Below are positions 45,629-55,115 of a stretch of DNA of 64,000 bases, piece after piece. The stretch is from Anaerolineae bacterium. Lineage in GTDB: Bacteria; Chloroflexota; Anaerolineae; 4572-78; J111. Every line of letters starts with the position of its first letter. Positions within the stretch are counted from its first letter, which is position 1. The stretch covers positions 1-64,000 of the forward strand of contig JAGRBZ010000005.1 of NCBI GenBank assembly GCA_020433805.1, written 5' to 3'. Made by a program: the position numbers and the translations under genes. Under the pieces are notes generated by a model, which saw nothing but the letters and a program-made list of their open reading frames with translations, had not been told where the DNA came from and searched no databases.

Positions 45629-48600
45629 CTACACCTGGATAATAACAATGGTCAAATCATCATGCGGTTCTGTATTCCCTACAAATTGACTTACAGCCTC
45701 CAAAAGATGATCGAGCATTGCCTGAGCATGCGTTTGTGGCCCGTGTGTAACGGCTTCTTCCAGACGATCAAAGCCAAACATTTCGCCACCTGCATCTTGT
45801 GCCTCAACAACGCCATCGCTGGTTAAAATAATGAGATCGCGGCTCTCTAGTGCCACAATCTCTTCCTCATACCCTAAAATGCTGCCCATTCCCGCGCCAA
45901 GCGGCATCCCTCGGGCTTCAACCCACGCTACAGTGTTACTGCTTCGCCGTATGATGGGCGAAATACATCCGGCGTTGGCCGCTTTCAATACAACGCCAGG
46001 TTTAGGATCTTCGTTCTGCGAAATGAGGCTGATTTCTACATAGATCATGGCACAGTTTTGCCGGGTGCCGCCGGTGTAGCCCTCAACTGTTTGATCAAGC
46101 CGGCTAAGGAGTGACCCCGGCGATAAATTTTGGCTGATGCTCGATTGAAACGAGGCCAGTGTAACCGCCATCAGTAGCGCGGCCGGCATGCCTTTACCCG
46201 ATACGTCACCCACGGCTACACCAAATTTTTCGATGCCGTCGCCCTGCTCTGCTGCGGAAACTGACTCGGCAGAAAAGTTGTAGTAGGCGTACAGGTCGCC
46301 GCCCATCTCGCGGGCGGGCGTACTGTAGCAAATAATGTCGATGGGCCAGGCCGGGCGACATGGTGGGAGCAGGCTTTGCTGAATTTCCTTAGCCAGAGCC
46401 AAATCGCGCTGGATGGTCATCAGTTCGGCTCGCTCTCGTTCCGCTTGTTTGCGTTCGGTAATGTCACGAGCATTGACCACTATCCCGCCGACGTTGGGAT
46501 TATCGAGTTGATTGTTGCCGATAGCTTCTACGTAACGCCATTGCCCCAGACCATCTCTGGCCCGAAACTCAATTGGAACCGGATCCTGTTCGGCTTTCAT
46601 AAGGCCCGACAGCGATGTGAGAATCGCCTCGTGATCATCGGGATGAACAAATTCAAGCATATTTCGACCGACGATGTCTGACGGTTTGTATCCCAAAATC
46701 GGCTCAATAGCCGGACTTTGATAGATAACGGTACCATCCTTATTCAGCAACGTAATCACGTCGGATGCATTTTCAATCATCGCCCGGAAATACTCTTCGC
46801 TGCGCCGTACCTCGGCCTCGGCCTTTTTGAGATCATCGTAGAGGACCGCGTTTTCGATAGAGATAGCGATTTGGGTTGATAAAAATTGCAGTACCTCCAA
46901 GCGATCCGGGGTAAACGCTTCGGTGGTGAGATCGTTTTCTAAATACAAAATGCCGTTAAGCTGGCCCTGATGCAGCAGCGGCGCACATAAAATCGACTTC
47001 GGCTGGTTGGTGCGAATATAGCTGTCTTGCGTAAATTGTCCCTGGTGAAAGGCATCATCAAGCACCACGTTTTCCCGGGTGCGAGCCACGTAATTCACAA
47101 TAGAAACCGCCAGGCGATCCGACTCTTCAAGCAGCGGGCTGGCTTGCAAAACTTTGATTTCAGAAATGTCGGTGTCGCTTTCGGCTTCAATGACGAGATG
47201 ACCGTTTTTCTCTAAAATCAAAAAACCACGTTGCGCCCCGGCATTTTCAATAACAATTTCCATCAACCGTTTCAGCAGCTGCCCAAGCACAATCTCGCCG
47301 GAGATAGCCTGCGAGGATTTGATAACGGTATTCAAATCTAACAGGCTGGTGTGGTGCCCATCTGAGGCAGTAGGGGTTACGCCCTTCATTTGCGTGGTGT
47401 CAATATTGAACGTGGAGGCGACAGGCTTATGCGTGAGTAAATTAGGATAGCGCGTCTCTAAATCTTTGACCTTAGCCTTTGCGCCCCACCGCAAATAGGC
47501 ATGGCGGGCATCGAGCATATAGCTTTGGGCAATTTTTGTTTTGCTTTGAGCCAGGTAAAACTTTGCCGCAAGCTCGTAGGCTACGGCCAGATCGTTGGTG
47601 TATTGATGCTCTCTGGCTCCATCGATAGCTTGATCGTACAGTTCCAGCGCCCTGGCCATATCGCCGTTTACCCGCGCCTGTTCTGCCGCCACAAGATCAT
47701 ATTTGTGTTGATAATTCATTGGCGCATATTTGGCCCATTTTCGCATACTGCGTTGATTGAGGCGTACGGTACGCAGATAGCGGGGTCGAGCCGCGCCTTT
47801 GGCCTTGGCGTAATGGGCCAGCAATGCTAGCGATTCATAATAGTTATGTTCGGCCACATTAATCGAGCCTAACATGGCCTGTCCGTGCGGTCGGGCGAGT
47901 TTGGCATTTTCAATCGCCTGAGCCGCATCACCAAAAAGAAACGCCAGCATCGACTTGGCGAGGTAGGTACAGAACAGAGCCGTCTGGTTGTTGGTTTTAA
48001 TCAGCTCCGGCATCATCTCCGTTTCATCAAACGCCTCACCGCAAAGTTGCAGGGCATCATCGGCCTGATCGAGCAAATTGAGGGCAAGTTGGTGCCAAAT
48101 TTGGATGTACGTCAGGTGAAATTTTTGCTTGAACTTTTTGATTACGGCCAAATATTGGGCCTGCTTCGGCGCTACCTCGGCCAGCGGTTCGCCAACGGCG
48201 AACAGATAGTTGGCGTAATACATGGCGTTGTGGCAGGCATATTCAATATCGCCGGTATCGAGACCGCTTTGATACCCTTCCTGAAAAGGTTGCAGCGTTT
48301 CGCGCGTATGGGCTTTCCAATGCTTAATCGTCACGTAAAACGAGACAATCATCTTGGCCTTGAGATCTTTGGCCTCAAATTTGTCCATCAGCCTCAGGGC
48401 AAATTCGCCCAGCTTGTAGCCATAGTTGATGAAGCCCAGTCCGGCGCATAAAATGATGCCGTAGGTCATATACCCAAACGCCGACAGCGCCGAGTTGCCG
48501 TGCTGCACCGACAGCTTAACCATGTTGAGCACAATAAAGGGAAATAGATCCGGAGCGGCAATGTATGCCGCCGAAATCGTATTCATCAATATGCGCATGG

Positions 48601-51376
48601 TTGCCAGCGTGTGCGGATCGGTCATTTCCGGCAAATTGTAGAGATCGTCGGTGCTCTTGCGGAAGTGACTGAGCCAGGTGGCGGCCAGTTCGCGGGCCAC
48701 GTAGAGTTGGCCTGTCTTCTCCGGCAGCGATACACCCAGCTCTTCTAAAACCTGACGGGCCACTATCACGGCCTTGAGCGGTTCGTTTTGGGCCGTATGG
48801 TAAAGAATTTGTATCTCGTAGATGCCCACCTTATCCAGCAGTCTTCGCGCCCGCTCCATAACGATTTCGGCATACTGTTCCATTCGCTTATAGTTGCCAC
48901 TGAAATAGGCACTTTCAACCGCTGCGCCATACAGGCCAAGCATAAGCTCGTAATCGGTGCGCCAGCTTTCTTTATCGAGCAAATCAATACCATGCCTTAA
49001 ATAAGACAATGCCGATTCGTAGGCGGTTGCGGCTTTCGCTTTGCGGCCTGCCAGCAAATTGAGTTCGGCCAACCGCTTTTTCTCTTGCGGCTGGGTAATG
49101 AGCGAGGCCCCCAAATTAAGCTGGTTGGCAATATCAAATACGTGCTCTTCGATCTCTGCGGCGGGCGTATTTTGCAACAGCAGTTGACCAATTTGGCGAT
49201 GGAGTGCCTGTTTGTCGGTCTCAGGAATAAGCGAGTAGGCGGCTTGCTGTACCCTATCGTGTAAAAATTTATAGGGAATTGTGGCCGTTAAACGTAAATC
49301 GCTGAAAATATCGCTGCTTTCAAGGCCGGCTCTATCGCCAAAACCCAGCATCATATAGCTGTCATCAAGCGGCAGAATAAGCCCCTCTTGAATGGCTTGC
49401 CACAGATCGAGCGCCGTATCGAGCATCGATTTTTGATGCACCGTGGCCAAAGTCCCCATCTCAAATGTGTTGCCGATACAGGCCGCCCGTTTCAGAATAT
49501 CCTGCGCAGCTTCAGGTAGTTTTTGAATTTTGGCCGCCATCAGTTCAACGACATTATCGGTAATACTTAGCTGCTGGAGTTGAGCCATATCCCACTGCCA
49601 GCCACCTGTCTCGTTTGACGCTCCCGGCGGAATAAAATTCAGCCATTTGTCTTCATACAAAGAGACTAAAAACTCGTTGACAAAAAAGGGATTGCCGTTC
49701 GTCTTGTTAAGCGTCAGTTCAGCCAGCGGTTGGGCTTTATCAGGCAAACAGTTGAGGGTATCGCTAATCAACCGGGTTATATCCGCCAGGGTGAGCGGCG
49801 TCAGCGAAATTTGGGTGGTTCGCGCCTCATTTTGCTGCAAGGCGTTGAGCGTTAGCAGCAGCGGATGACCGGCATCGACCTCGTTGCTGCGATACGCGCC
49901 AATTAAAAGCAGATGGCGCGTGTCGGGATCGCTCACCAAAAGCTCGATCATGCTGATGGTTGTGGCATCGGCCCACTGCAAATCATCAAGAAAAACAGCC
50001 AGAGGATGCTCGCGTTGAGCAAAAACCCGCACAAAATTTTGGAAAACAAGGTTAAAACGGTTCTGCGCCTCGGAGGTCGGCAGCTCCGGCACAGGGGGTT
50101 GGGGGCCAATAATTAGTTCGACTTCGGGAATGACATCGATAATAACCTGGCCGTTGGGGCCTAACGCGGCCAGCAGCAGATCTTTCCAGCGGGCTAACTG
50201 CGTTTCATTTTCAGTCAAAAGCTGCTGCATCAGCGATTGAAATGCCTGAATAACGGCGTGGTAAGGCAGGTTGCGCTGGAGTTGATCGAACTTCCCGCTG
50301 ATAAAATAACCGCGCTGTCGTACCAGCGGCTTTTGCAGCTCTTGAATAAGCGCCGTTTTCCCCATACCGGAGTAACCGGAAACCAACAGTAGTTCCGTTG
50401 CGCCCTCGCTAACACGCTCGAAGGCGGCCATAATCAACGCTGCTTCTTCATCGCGGCCATACAGTTTCTGCGGAATTTGAAATTTGTCGCTAATATCATA
50501 CCGACCCAGCGGGAAGGGTTCGATGACGCCCTGCGTTTGAAACTGCGTTAGGCATTGCTCTAAATCTCTTTTGAGGCCATAAGCGCTCTGATACCGATCT
50601 TCGGCAGTTTTCGCCAGCAGTTTCATGACGATGTCAGAAAGTACAACCGGTACCCCCGATTCTATTTCGTGGGGAGGGACGGGCCGCCGGGCAATGTGGC
50701 TGTGTACCATTTCCAGTGCATCATGGCTTTGAAACGGCAGTTGCCCGGTGAGTAGCTCGTAAAACGTAACGCCCAGCGAGTAAAAATCGGTGCGATAATC
50801 GATGGCCCGATTCATACGCCCCGTCTGCTCCGGCGACATATAAGCCAGCGTGCCTTCTAAAATATTGGGATTACGAATGCTGGGCGTTTCGCGCGACAGT
50901 ACTGTCGCCAGGCCAAAATCGATGATTTTGATATCCCAGGAGTGACTGTTATCACCGTTGACCGGACGCGCCACAATGTTCGAGGAATTGATATCTTTGT
51001 GCATCACATGATGCTGATGAATCTGCGCCAGAATCTCAGCAATTTCGATGGCCGCCTCTAGAAATTGAGGCAGCGACAGCGGCCCGGAACGAATGATGGT
51101 GCTCAGCGACTCGGCGGCTAAGTCTTCCATAATCATAACCAGTCCGTTACGATAATGCTCCAGCCCATAAAGCCGGACAACACCCGTTGTATTTAAGGTG
51201 TTGATAATATCATATTCCAACCTGAAACGAGCAATCTCCTCTGGCGAGGGATACTCTTTCTTTTGCGCTTTAAGGATAACCGGCAGATTATCAAGCGTTC
51301 GTCGTCCGCGATAGATGAGGGAGTTGGAGCTTTCGTGGATCTTTGTGTCGATTTGGTAACCGGAAATAGTAATCAT
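45629..51376 (-). CDS. Giant Ser/Thr kinase - AAA ATPase - GAF - PAS - SpoIIE phosphatase
   Basis: This is a 1915-residue signalling protein. An N-terminal eukaryotic-type Ser/Thr kinase (1-270; HKDINSSNI, IIDFGLATVL, AYMSPEQTG) is followed by a STAND/AAA-type ATPase (about 300-700; GYSGMGKTALI near 330) and a long helical, TPR-like region (about 720-1310). The C-terminal part has GAF (about 1340-1500), PAS (about 1525-1640; SEEYFRAMIENASDVITLL) and a SpoIIE/PP2C phosphatase (about 1660-1915; EIQQSLLPP, GGDLYAYYNF, GDVSGKGMPAALLM, HDDLTIVI). The kinase differs from the norm by HKD in place of HRD. All catalytic motifs are present. It likely senses several inputs and acts on STAS-type or other partners, none of which are nearby. 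The ATG start and length are consistent with fusion proteins of this class in Chloroflexota and Cyanobacteria. Confidence 0.9.
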   Translation of the reverse strand: MITISGYQIDTKIHESSNSLIYRGRRTLDNLPVILKAQKKEYPSPEEIARFRLEYDIINTLNTTGVVRLYGLEHYRNGLVMIMEDLAAESLSTIIRSGPLSLPQFLEAAIEIAEILAQIHQHHVMHKDINSSNIVARPVNGDNSHSWDIKIIDFGLATVLSRETPSIRNPNILEGTLAYMSPEQTGRMNRAIDYRTDFYSLGVTFYELLTGQLPFQSHDALEMVHSHIARRPVPPHEIESGVPVVLSDIVMKLLAKTAEDRYQSAYGLKRDLEQCLTQFQTQGVIEPFPLGRYDISDKFQIPQKLYGRDEEAALIMAAFERVSEGATELLLVSGYSGMGKTALIQELQKPLVRQRGYFISGKFDQLQRNLPYHAVIQAFQSLMQQLLTENETQLARWKDLLLAALGPNGQVIIDVIPEVELIIGPQPPVPELPTSEAQNRFNLVFQNFVRVFAQREHPLAVFLDDLQWADATTISMIELLVSDPDTRHLLLIGAYRSNEVDAGHPLLLTLNALQQNEARTTQISLTPLTLADITRLISDTLNCLPDKAQPLAELTLNKTNGNPFFVNEFLVSLYEDKWLNFIPPGASNETGGWQWDMAQLQQLSITDNVVELMAAKIQKLPEAAQDILKRAACIGNTFEMGTLATVHQKSMLDTALDLWQAIQEGLILPLDDSYMMLGFGDRAGLESSDIFSDLRLTATIPYKFLHDRVQQAAYSLIPETDKQALHRQIGQLLLQNTPAAEIEEHVFDIANQLNLGASLITQPQEKKRLAELNLLAGRKAKAATAYESALSYLRHGIDLLDKESWRTDYELMLGLYGAAVESAYFSGNYKRMEQYAEIVMERARRLLDKVGIYEIQILYHTAQNEPLKAVIVARQVLEELGVSLPEKTGQLYVARELAATWLSHFRKSTDDLYNLPEMTDPHTLATMRILMNTISAAYIAAPDLFPFIVLNMVKLSVQHGNSALSAFGYMTYGIILCAGLGFINYGYKLGEFALRLMDKFEAKDLKAKMIVSFYVTIKHWKAHTRETLQPFQEGYQSGLDTGDIEYACHNAMYYANYLFAVGEPLAEVAPKQAQYLAVIKKFKQKFHLTYIQIWHQLALNLLDQADDALQLCGEAFDETEMMPELIKTNNQTALFCTYLAKSMLAFLFGDAAQAIENAKLARPHGQAMLGSINVAEHNYYESLALLAHYAKAKGAARPRYLRTVRLNQRSMRKWAKYAPMNYQHKYDLVAAEQARVNGDMARALELYDQAIDGAREHQYTNDLAVAYELAAKFYLAQSKTKIAQSYMLDARHAYLRWGAKAKVKDLETRYPNLLTHKPVASTFNIDTTQMKGVTPTASDGHHTSLLDLNTVIKSSQAISGEIVLGQLLKRLMEIVIENAGAQRGFLILEKNGHLVIEAESDTDISEIKVLQASPLLEESDRLAVSIVNYVARTRENVVLDDAFHQGQFTQDSYIRTNQPKSILCAPLLHQGQLNGILYLENDLTTEAFTPDRLEVLQFLSTQIAISIENAVLYDDLKKAEAEVRRSEEYFRAMIENASDVITLLNKDGTVIYQSPAIEPILGYKPSDIVGRNMLEFVHPDDHEAILTSLSGLMKAEQDPVPIEFRARDGLGQWRYVEAIGNNQLDNPNVGGIVVNARDITERKQAERERAELMTIQRDLALAKEIQQSLLPPCRPAWPIDIICYSTPAREMGGDLYAYYNFSAESVSAAEQGDGIEKFGVAVGDVSGKGMPAALLMAVTLASFQSSISQNLSPGSLLSRLDQTVEGYTGGTRQNCAMIYVEISLISQNEDPKPGVVLKAANAGCISPIIRRSSNTVAWVEARGMPLGAGMGSILGYEEEIVALESRDLIILTSDGVVEAQDAGGEMFGFDRLEEAVTHGPQTHAQAMLDHLLEAVSQFVGNTEPHDDLTIVIIQV

Positions 51377-51397
51377 AAATGATGGTGCTTTCAGGAA

Positions 51398-52408
51398 TTA
51401 CAATCCAAAAAAAGCGTCTCTGAGCGACCGATCCATATGGAGATAGATGCGTATGACTTCGAAAATCATCACGACGCCCCAACCGGCCACAAACCATAGA
51501 AGTACGGCTTCAATAGGTAGGTGCGACCAGGCCCCAATGAAAATGCCCAGCATTTGTTCGGGATGGTATTTCCACCAGCCATACGGCACACCCAGCGTTG
51601 CTTCCCACAGCAAACTAACTGACAGTAGTGAGTATAATGTTAAACTATAAGCCCGCCAATTGACAAATGTCTTAACAGTTCTGAAAAAAACAAAGGTGGC
51701 GGCCACAAATGTCATGACCAATACCGAGAAATAAGCGGGAAAACCCTCATGATACGGATGCGATCCGTACTTTTTATAAATGTATCCGGCGATGACCAGT
51801 ATCAGCCCGATAACAACCGAATGCCACTGCGGTTTAACAATCTTGTCGATACCGTTCGTCATCTCTTCATAATTATCAAGATTGTACGCTCCAAACCAGT
51901 ACAAGTCGCCCCACAAATACACCAGCAGCATAAACAAGCTGCCCAAAAAGTAAAAGAGAAACTCTTCAATGGGGATGTCGAGCACCCACCCATGCCCAAA
52001 CTCATAGCCGGGTAGACGAATACCAATGACCGCGCCCTCATTAGGAAAATAAAAAAAGGTGTTGCCCAACAGCATATCCAGCGCCGCTCCGGCTATCGAG
52101 AAAAAAATAATCGTCAACCAAAACGCCTTGCGCTCAATTTTATACTCCGGGTGGTGAAAAAACCACCACACAATAGCCATAACCGGCAGTAAAAAAATGA
52201 GCAAACTCCACGTATAGCCCAATGGTGTCGGATTACAGGTGGGAGGTACCGCTGCATCGGGGTCCACTGCATAGGCTGTAGGGCCACACGATGGAATTAT
52301 GAGCATGCCGGGGTGCTCAACCGTTCGCAGCGTAAAAATTGCCGGAATAACCAACAGGGCAATCATGCCCATAACGACCAAAAAATCCTGGTTTGGTGTG
52401 TTTTTCAC
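51398..52408 (-). CDS. Lycopene-cyclase-like membrane protein (CrtYc/d-type fusion)
   Basis: This 336-residue membrane protein has about eight helices. The motif PIEEFLFY (146-153), a hallmark of the CrtYc/CrtYd/lycopene beta-cyclase domain, occurs in the first half, and the related HLPIEAVLLWF (about 298-308) in the second, so two halves appear to be fused. In the family the acidic motif takes part in protonation and cyclisation of lycopene ends. In the second half one acidic residue is replaced (PIEA). The gene overlaps the upstream flavoprotein gene by four bases (ATGA), which strongly implies shared function. The cyclised substrate is not known. Confidence 0.8.
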   Translation of the reverse strand: MKNTPNQDFLVVMGMIALLVIPAIFTLRTVEHPGMLIIPSCGPTAYAVDPDAAVPPTCNPTPLGYTWSLLIFLLPVMAIVWWFFHHPEYKIERKAFWLTIIFFSIAGAALDMLLGNTFFYFPNEGAVIGIRLPGYEFGHGWVLDIPIEEFLFYFLGSLFMLLVYLWGDLYWFGAYNLDNYEEMTNGIDKIVKPQWHSVVIGLILVIAGYIYKKYGSHPYHEGFPAYFSVLVMTFVAATFVFFRTVKTFVNWRAYSLTLYSLLSVSLLWEATLGVPYGWWKYHPEQMLGIFIGAWSHLPIEAVLLWFVAGWGVVMIFEVIRIYLHMDRSLRDAFFGL

Positions 52409-54651
52409 GTCGACAACCCCCGCCCGAAGTTCCAGCCGACAATCTTGTCCCGTTCCGGATAGCCGCTGATCGAATTCGAGGCCAACAGCCCCGAAATGGT
52501 GGCCGCTTCCACATTACCGGCGTTAAATGCGTTGAGCGTCCAATCGCCCGCCAAATACAAATTGTCGAACTTTGAGTCACCGGGGTCAAGCCGATGGCGG
52601 GTGCTGCCCGGCAGCGACAGCACGTAACGCTCTGTCGGCTGTACGTTGGCCCGAATATATTGGGCTTCCAATCGTTCTAAGCCCTGATGCTCACCGGGTC
52701 GGTCATCAACCAGTAAATCCCACATAAATCCTTTGCCGTCAGGGCCAACCGCGTTCGGCAAAATGTGGCCGACATCGTTGTTCAGCATATCGAGCACTTC
52801 TGCTCGAACCATTGCATGACCGGCCTCTTGCGACAGTTCCGCGCACGTTTGCTCCGGGCCACACGCGCCGGGGTTTATCGGTGGGGCGTCGGCCATCGGC
52901 CCACAAAAGTAGGCGATGTTTAACGGAAAGTGATCGCCCTCGGCCGGCCAGCCTTCGCGCTTCAGCAGATGGGTCATATCGGCCCACGAGTCGATAGGAT
53001 TGATGTCATAGGTACTCAGCAGCGGCTCTTGCATCAGCGTCCAGCCTAACTCGTAGGCGGTTGGCTTAAGCCAGAGCTGAAGCGCCTGTGTGCGCACCGT
53101 GCGCACCTGGTCAACCATCGCTTTCCAGTCGCCGTTCTGTTCGATCAAATCGCAGCAGATATAAGGAAACATGCCGATGGAAATGCCCAGCACAACTTTG
53201 TCGAAATCGACACCGGCCTTGAGCTGTATCTCCTCGATATCGTCCGTACACCAATCTTCAAAGTTAACCGCTTTCAGCGCATCGCCATCGACCAGTTGAT
53301 CGTAAAACGGCGTGCTGGGCCAACATTCAAGCCCTTTAACCGTGATGAGCGGCTGGTATTCCTGGCCGGGGTTTTTGAGCTTGGCCTGCACACCGACCGT
53401 AATCGCGTCAATCGATCTTTTATCATCGGCCACGTGCAGCTTTTTAACGCGATGAAAAAACTTGAACTTCACGCCTCGCTTCTGCAAAACGCGATAGAGC
53501 GGCGTGAAAACGGTATCGCCCATCCCGGCCTGCATCTTCCAGATAAGTGCCCCCTTCCAAGTAAAGGCCATCCGAATAATCGTATAAAGCGTCACCCCGG
53601 CTGAAATGCGCGGCTTGCTAAAATCGCCATCCTCATAAGCAAAATCGGCATCGTACACAAAAAAGGCCAGCGGCGAATTGAGCGTCAGGCCATCGTCATC
53701 GCGGATGTACTTCCCTAACCAGGCCCGGTAATCCTGGTCATCGACCTTATAAAAGCCGTTGGTAATCAGATCATCGTCAACAATGCCGCGAATATTGCCA
53801 TAGGCAAAGTTGATAAATATCCAGGCCTGCCGGATAACCAGGCTATCAAGCTTATCCTGAACGTCATCCCAGACCCAATCGACAAAATGGGTGAGAATGC
53901 TAAGAAATATTCGTTCGAGCGACTCTTCAACGCCGCTGCCCAACCAGCGCAGGATATCGCCCAAATCAAAATTGTCGTCCGCCTCATCCGCTTCGGCCAG
54001 GCGGCGGGCCAACTGCTGCGCGGCGTAGAGCATAATATCACCGGCCGTCATCGTTGCCGTTTCGATGTTGTTAACCAGCCGGTTGATAAGCCGTCTCAGT
54101 CGGCCATCCATTTTTGGCGGCGGTGGAGCGGCATCATCTTTGGCCTCCAGATGTTGGGCCAAAAAATGGCGCATCAAATCAATCGCCTCTTCGATGTAGC
54201 TCCAAATCGACAGAAACAAACGGGCATCCGGCTCACCGGGCAATTGACCGTTGGTTGGCAAAGTGAAGGGCCAATGATACCACTGCTCCTTATACTTTTC
54301 CTCAACCACCACAAAATTCTGTGGCTTAAAGGCTTCTTGCCAGGTTCCCAGCGGCGCGTCCGGTGCGCGGTCTAGCTCGGCATAACATTTGCGAATAACG
54401 CCAAACGCATTGTCGTACAGTCCGGCCCACACGTGCAGACCATGCTCTTCAATACGATAGTGATAAGCCGGGTCCAAATTACGCCCGCTGGCCCCTTTCC
54501 CACCCAGTCGCCAGCCCATCTGATAAACCGTAATATCATAATCCTTGCCCGATTCGGTCAGGCCAAACGCCGTCACCAATGCACCGACCCCACCACCTAA
54601 AATAGCAACTTTCTCTTTGATAGGTTCGGCCGATGATGCTGAAACAGTCAT
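52405..54651 (-). CDS. Phytoene-desaturase-like FAD oxidoreductase, extended
   Basis: This 748-residue flavin protein has the N-terminal dinucleotide fold (AILGGGVGALVTAFGL, 16-31; YQMGWRLGGKGASG, about 43-57) and the C-terminal FAD-binding pattern (NLYLAGDWTLNAFNAGNVEAA). It resembles amine oxidase/phytoene-desaturase proteins but is about 240 residues longer; a Pro-rich linker (PPPPKMDG) and helical insertion (about 155-330) account for it. Its stop overlaps the start of the lycopene-cyclase-like gene by four bases, and an acetoacetate-decarboxylase-like gene lies upstream. It is likely to desaturate, isomerise or oxidise a polyprenoid; the precise reaction is not known. Confidence 0.82.
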   Translation of the reverse strand: MTVSASSAEPIKEKVAILGGGVGALVTAFGLTESGKDYDITVYQMGWRLGGKGASGRNLDPAYHYRIEEHGLHVWAGLYDNAFGVIRKCYAELDRAPDAPLGTWQEAFKPQNFVVVEEKYKEQWYHWPFTLPTNGQLPGEPDARLFLSIWSYIEEAIDLMRHFLAQHLEAKDDAAPPPPKMDGRLRRLINRLVNNIETATMTAGDIMLYAAQQLARRLAEADEADDNFDLGDILRWLGSGVEESLERIFLSILTHFVDWVWDDVQDKLDSLVIRQAWIFINFAYGNIRGIVDDDLITNGFYKVDDQDYRAWLGKYIRDDDGLTLNSPLAFFVYDADFAYEDGDFSKPRISAGVTLYTIIRMAFTWKGALIWKMQAGMGDTVFTPLYRVLQKRGVKFKFFHRVKKLHVADDKRSIDAITVGVQAKLKNPGQEYQPLITVKGLECWPSTPFYDQLVDGDALKAVNFEDWCTDDIEEIQLKAGVDFDKVVLGISIGMFPYICCDLIEQNGDWKAMVDQVRTVRTQALQLWLKPTAYELGWTLMQEPLLSTYDINPIDSWADMTHLLKREGWPAEGDHFPLNIAYFCGPMADAPPINPGACGPEQTCAELSQEAGHAMVRAEVLDMLNNDVGHILPNAVGPDGKGFMWDLLVDDRPGEHQGLERLEAQYIRANVQPTERYVLSLPGSTRHRLDPGDSKFDNLYLAGDWTLNAFNAGNVEAATISGLLASNSISGYPERDKIVGWNFGRGLST

Positions 54652-55115
54652 GAAATTTCCTCTCCTATAATTTAACCTCAGTTTCTGTCATGTTCGAAAA
54701 ATAGAGAAAAACCGATGTTTTTGTACAAACAACGTGGGGAGTAAGAAGTAAGGAGTAGGGAGTAAGGCATGTACGATCCTTGAAACATAGAATTACGCCA
54801 TCGCTAATGAACAAGCAGCCTGAGTAGCGGAGCGTATCGAAGAGTGCTTGTTCATTAGCAGCGACAAAGGAGCGAGAAATCCCCCATACCTTCGTTTGCT
54901 ACAACCATCTTGGGGATTTCTCGGCAAAAAACGCCTCGAAATGACATGCCTGAATAGTAACAAACGCGAAACATAAAGCTTGGTTCTCGCCCAAATCCTT
55001 ACGTTTTACGCCTTACGTTTTATTGGCCACCTAATAGTTGGCTGATTATTTTCTTGGAACTGCCTAACTGCCCTTACCCTTTACTCCCTACTCCCTACTC
55101 CCTACTACCTACCCC
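54652..55115. repeat. Repeat-rich gap between the ADC-like and desaturase-like genes
   Basis: I see no gene. Nested structures fill the gap: GAGTAGGGAGTAAGG words at 54735-54770 face CTACTCCC words at 55075-55115; a perfect 14-bp pair GCTAATGAACAAGC (54803-54816) / GCTTGTTCATTAGC (54846-54859); and a perfect 12-bp pair CGAGAAATCCCC (54873-54884) / GGGGATTTCTCG (54912-54923). AAACGT-type words occur at 54999-55022. Sequence around 54912-54947 resembles 304-337. Confidence 0.6.
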
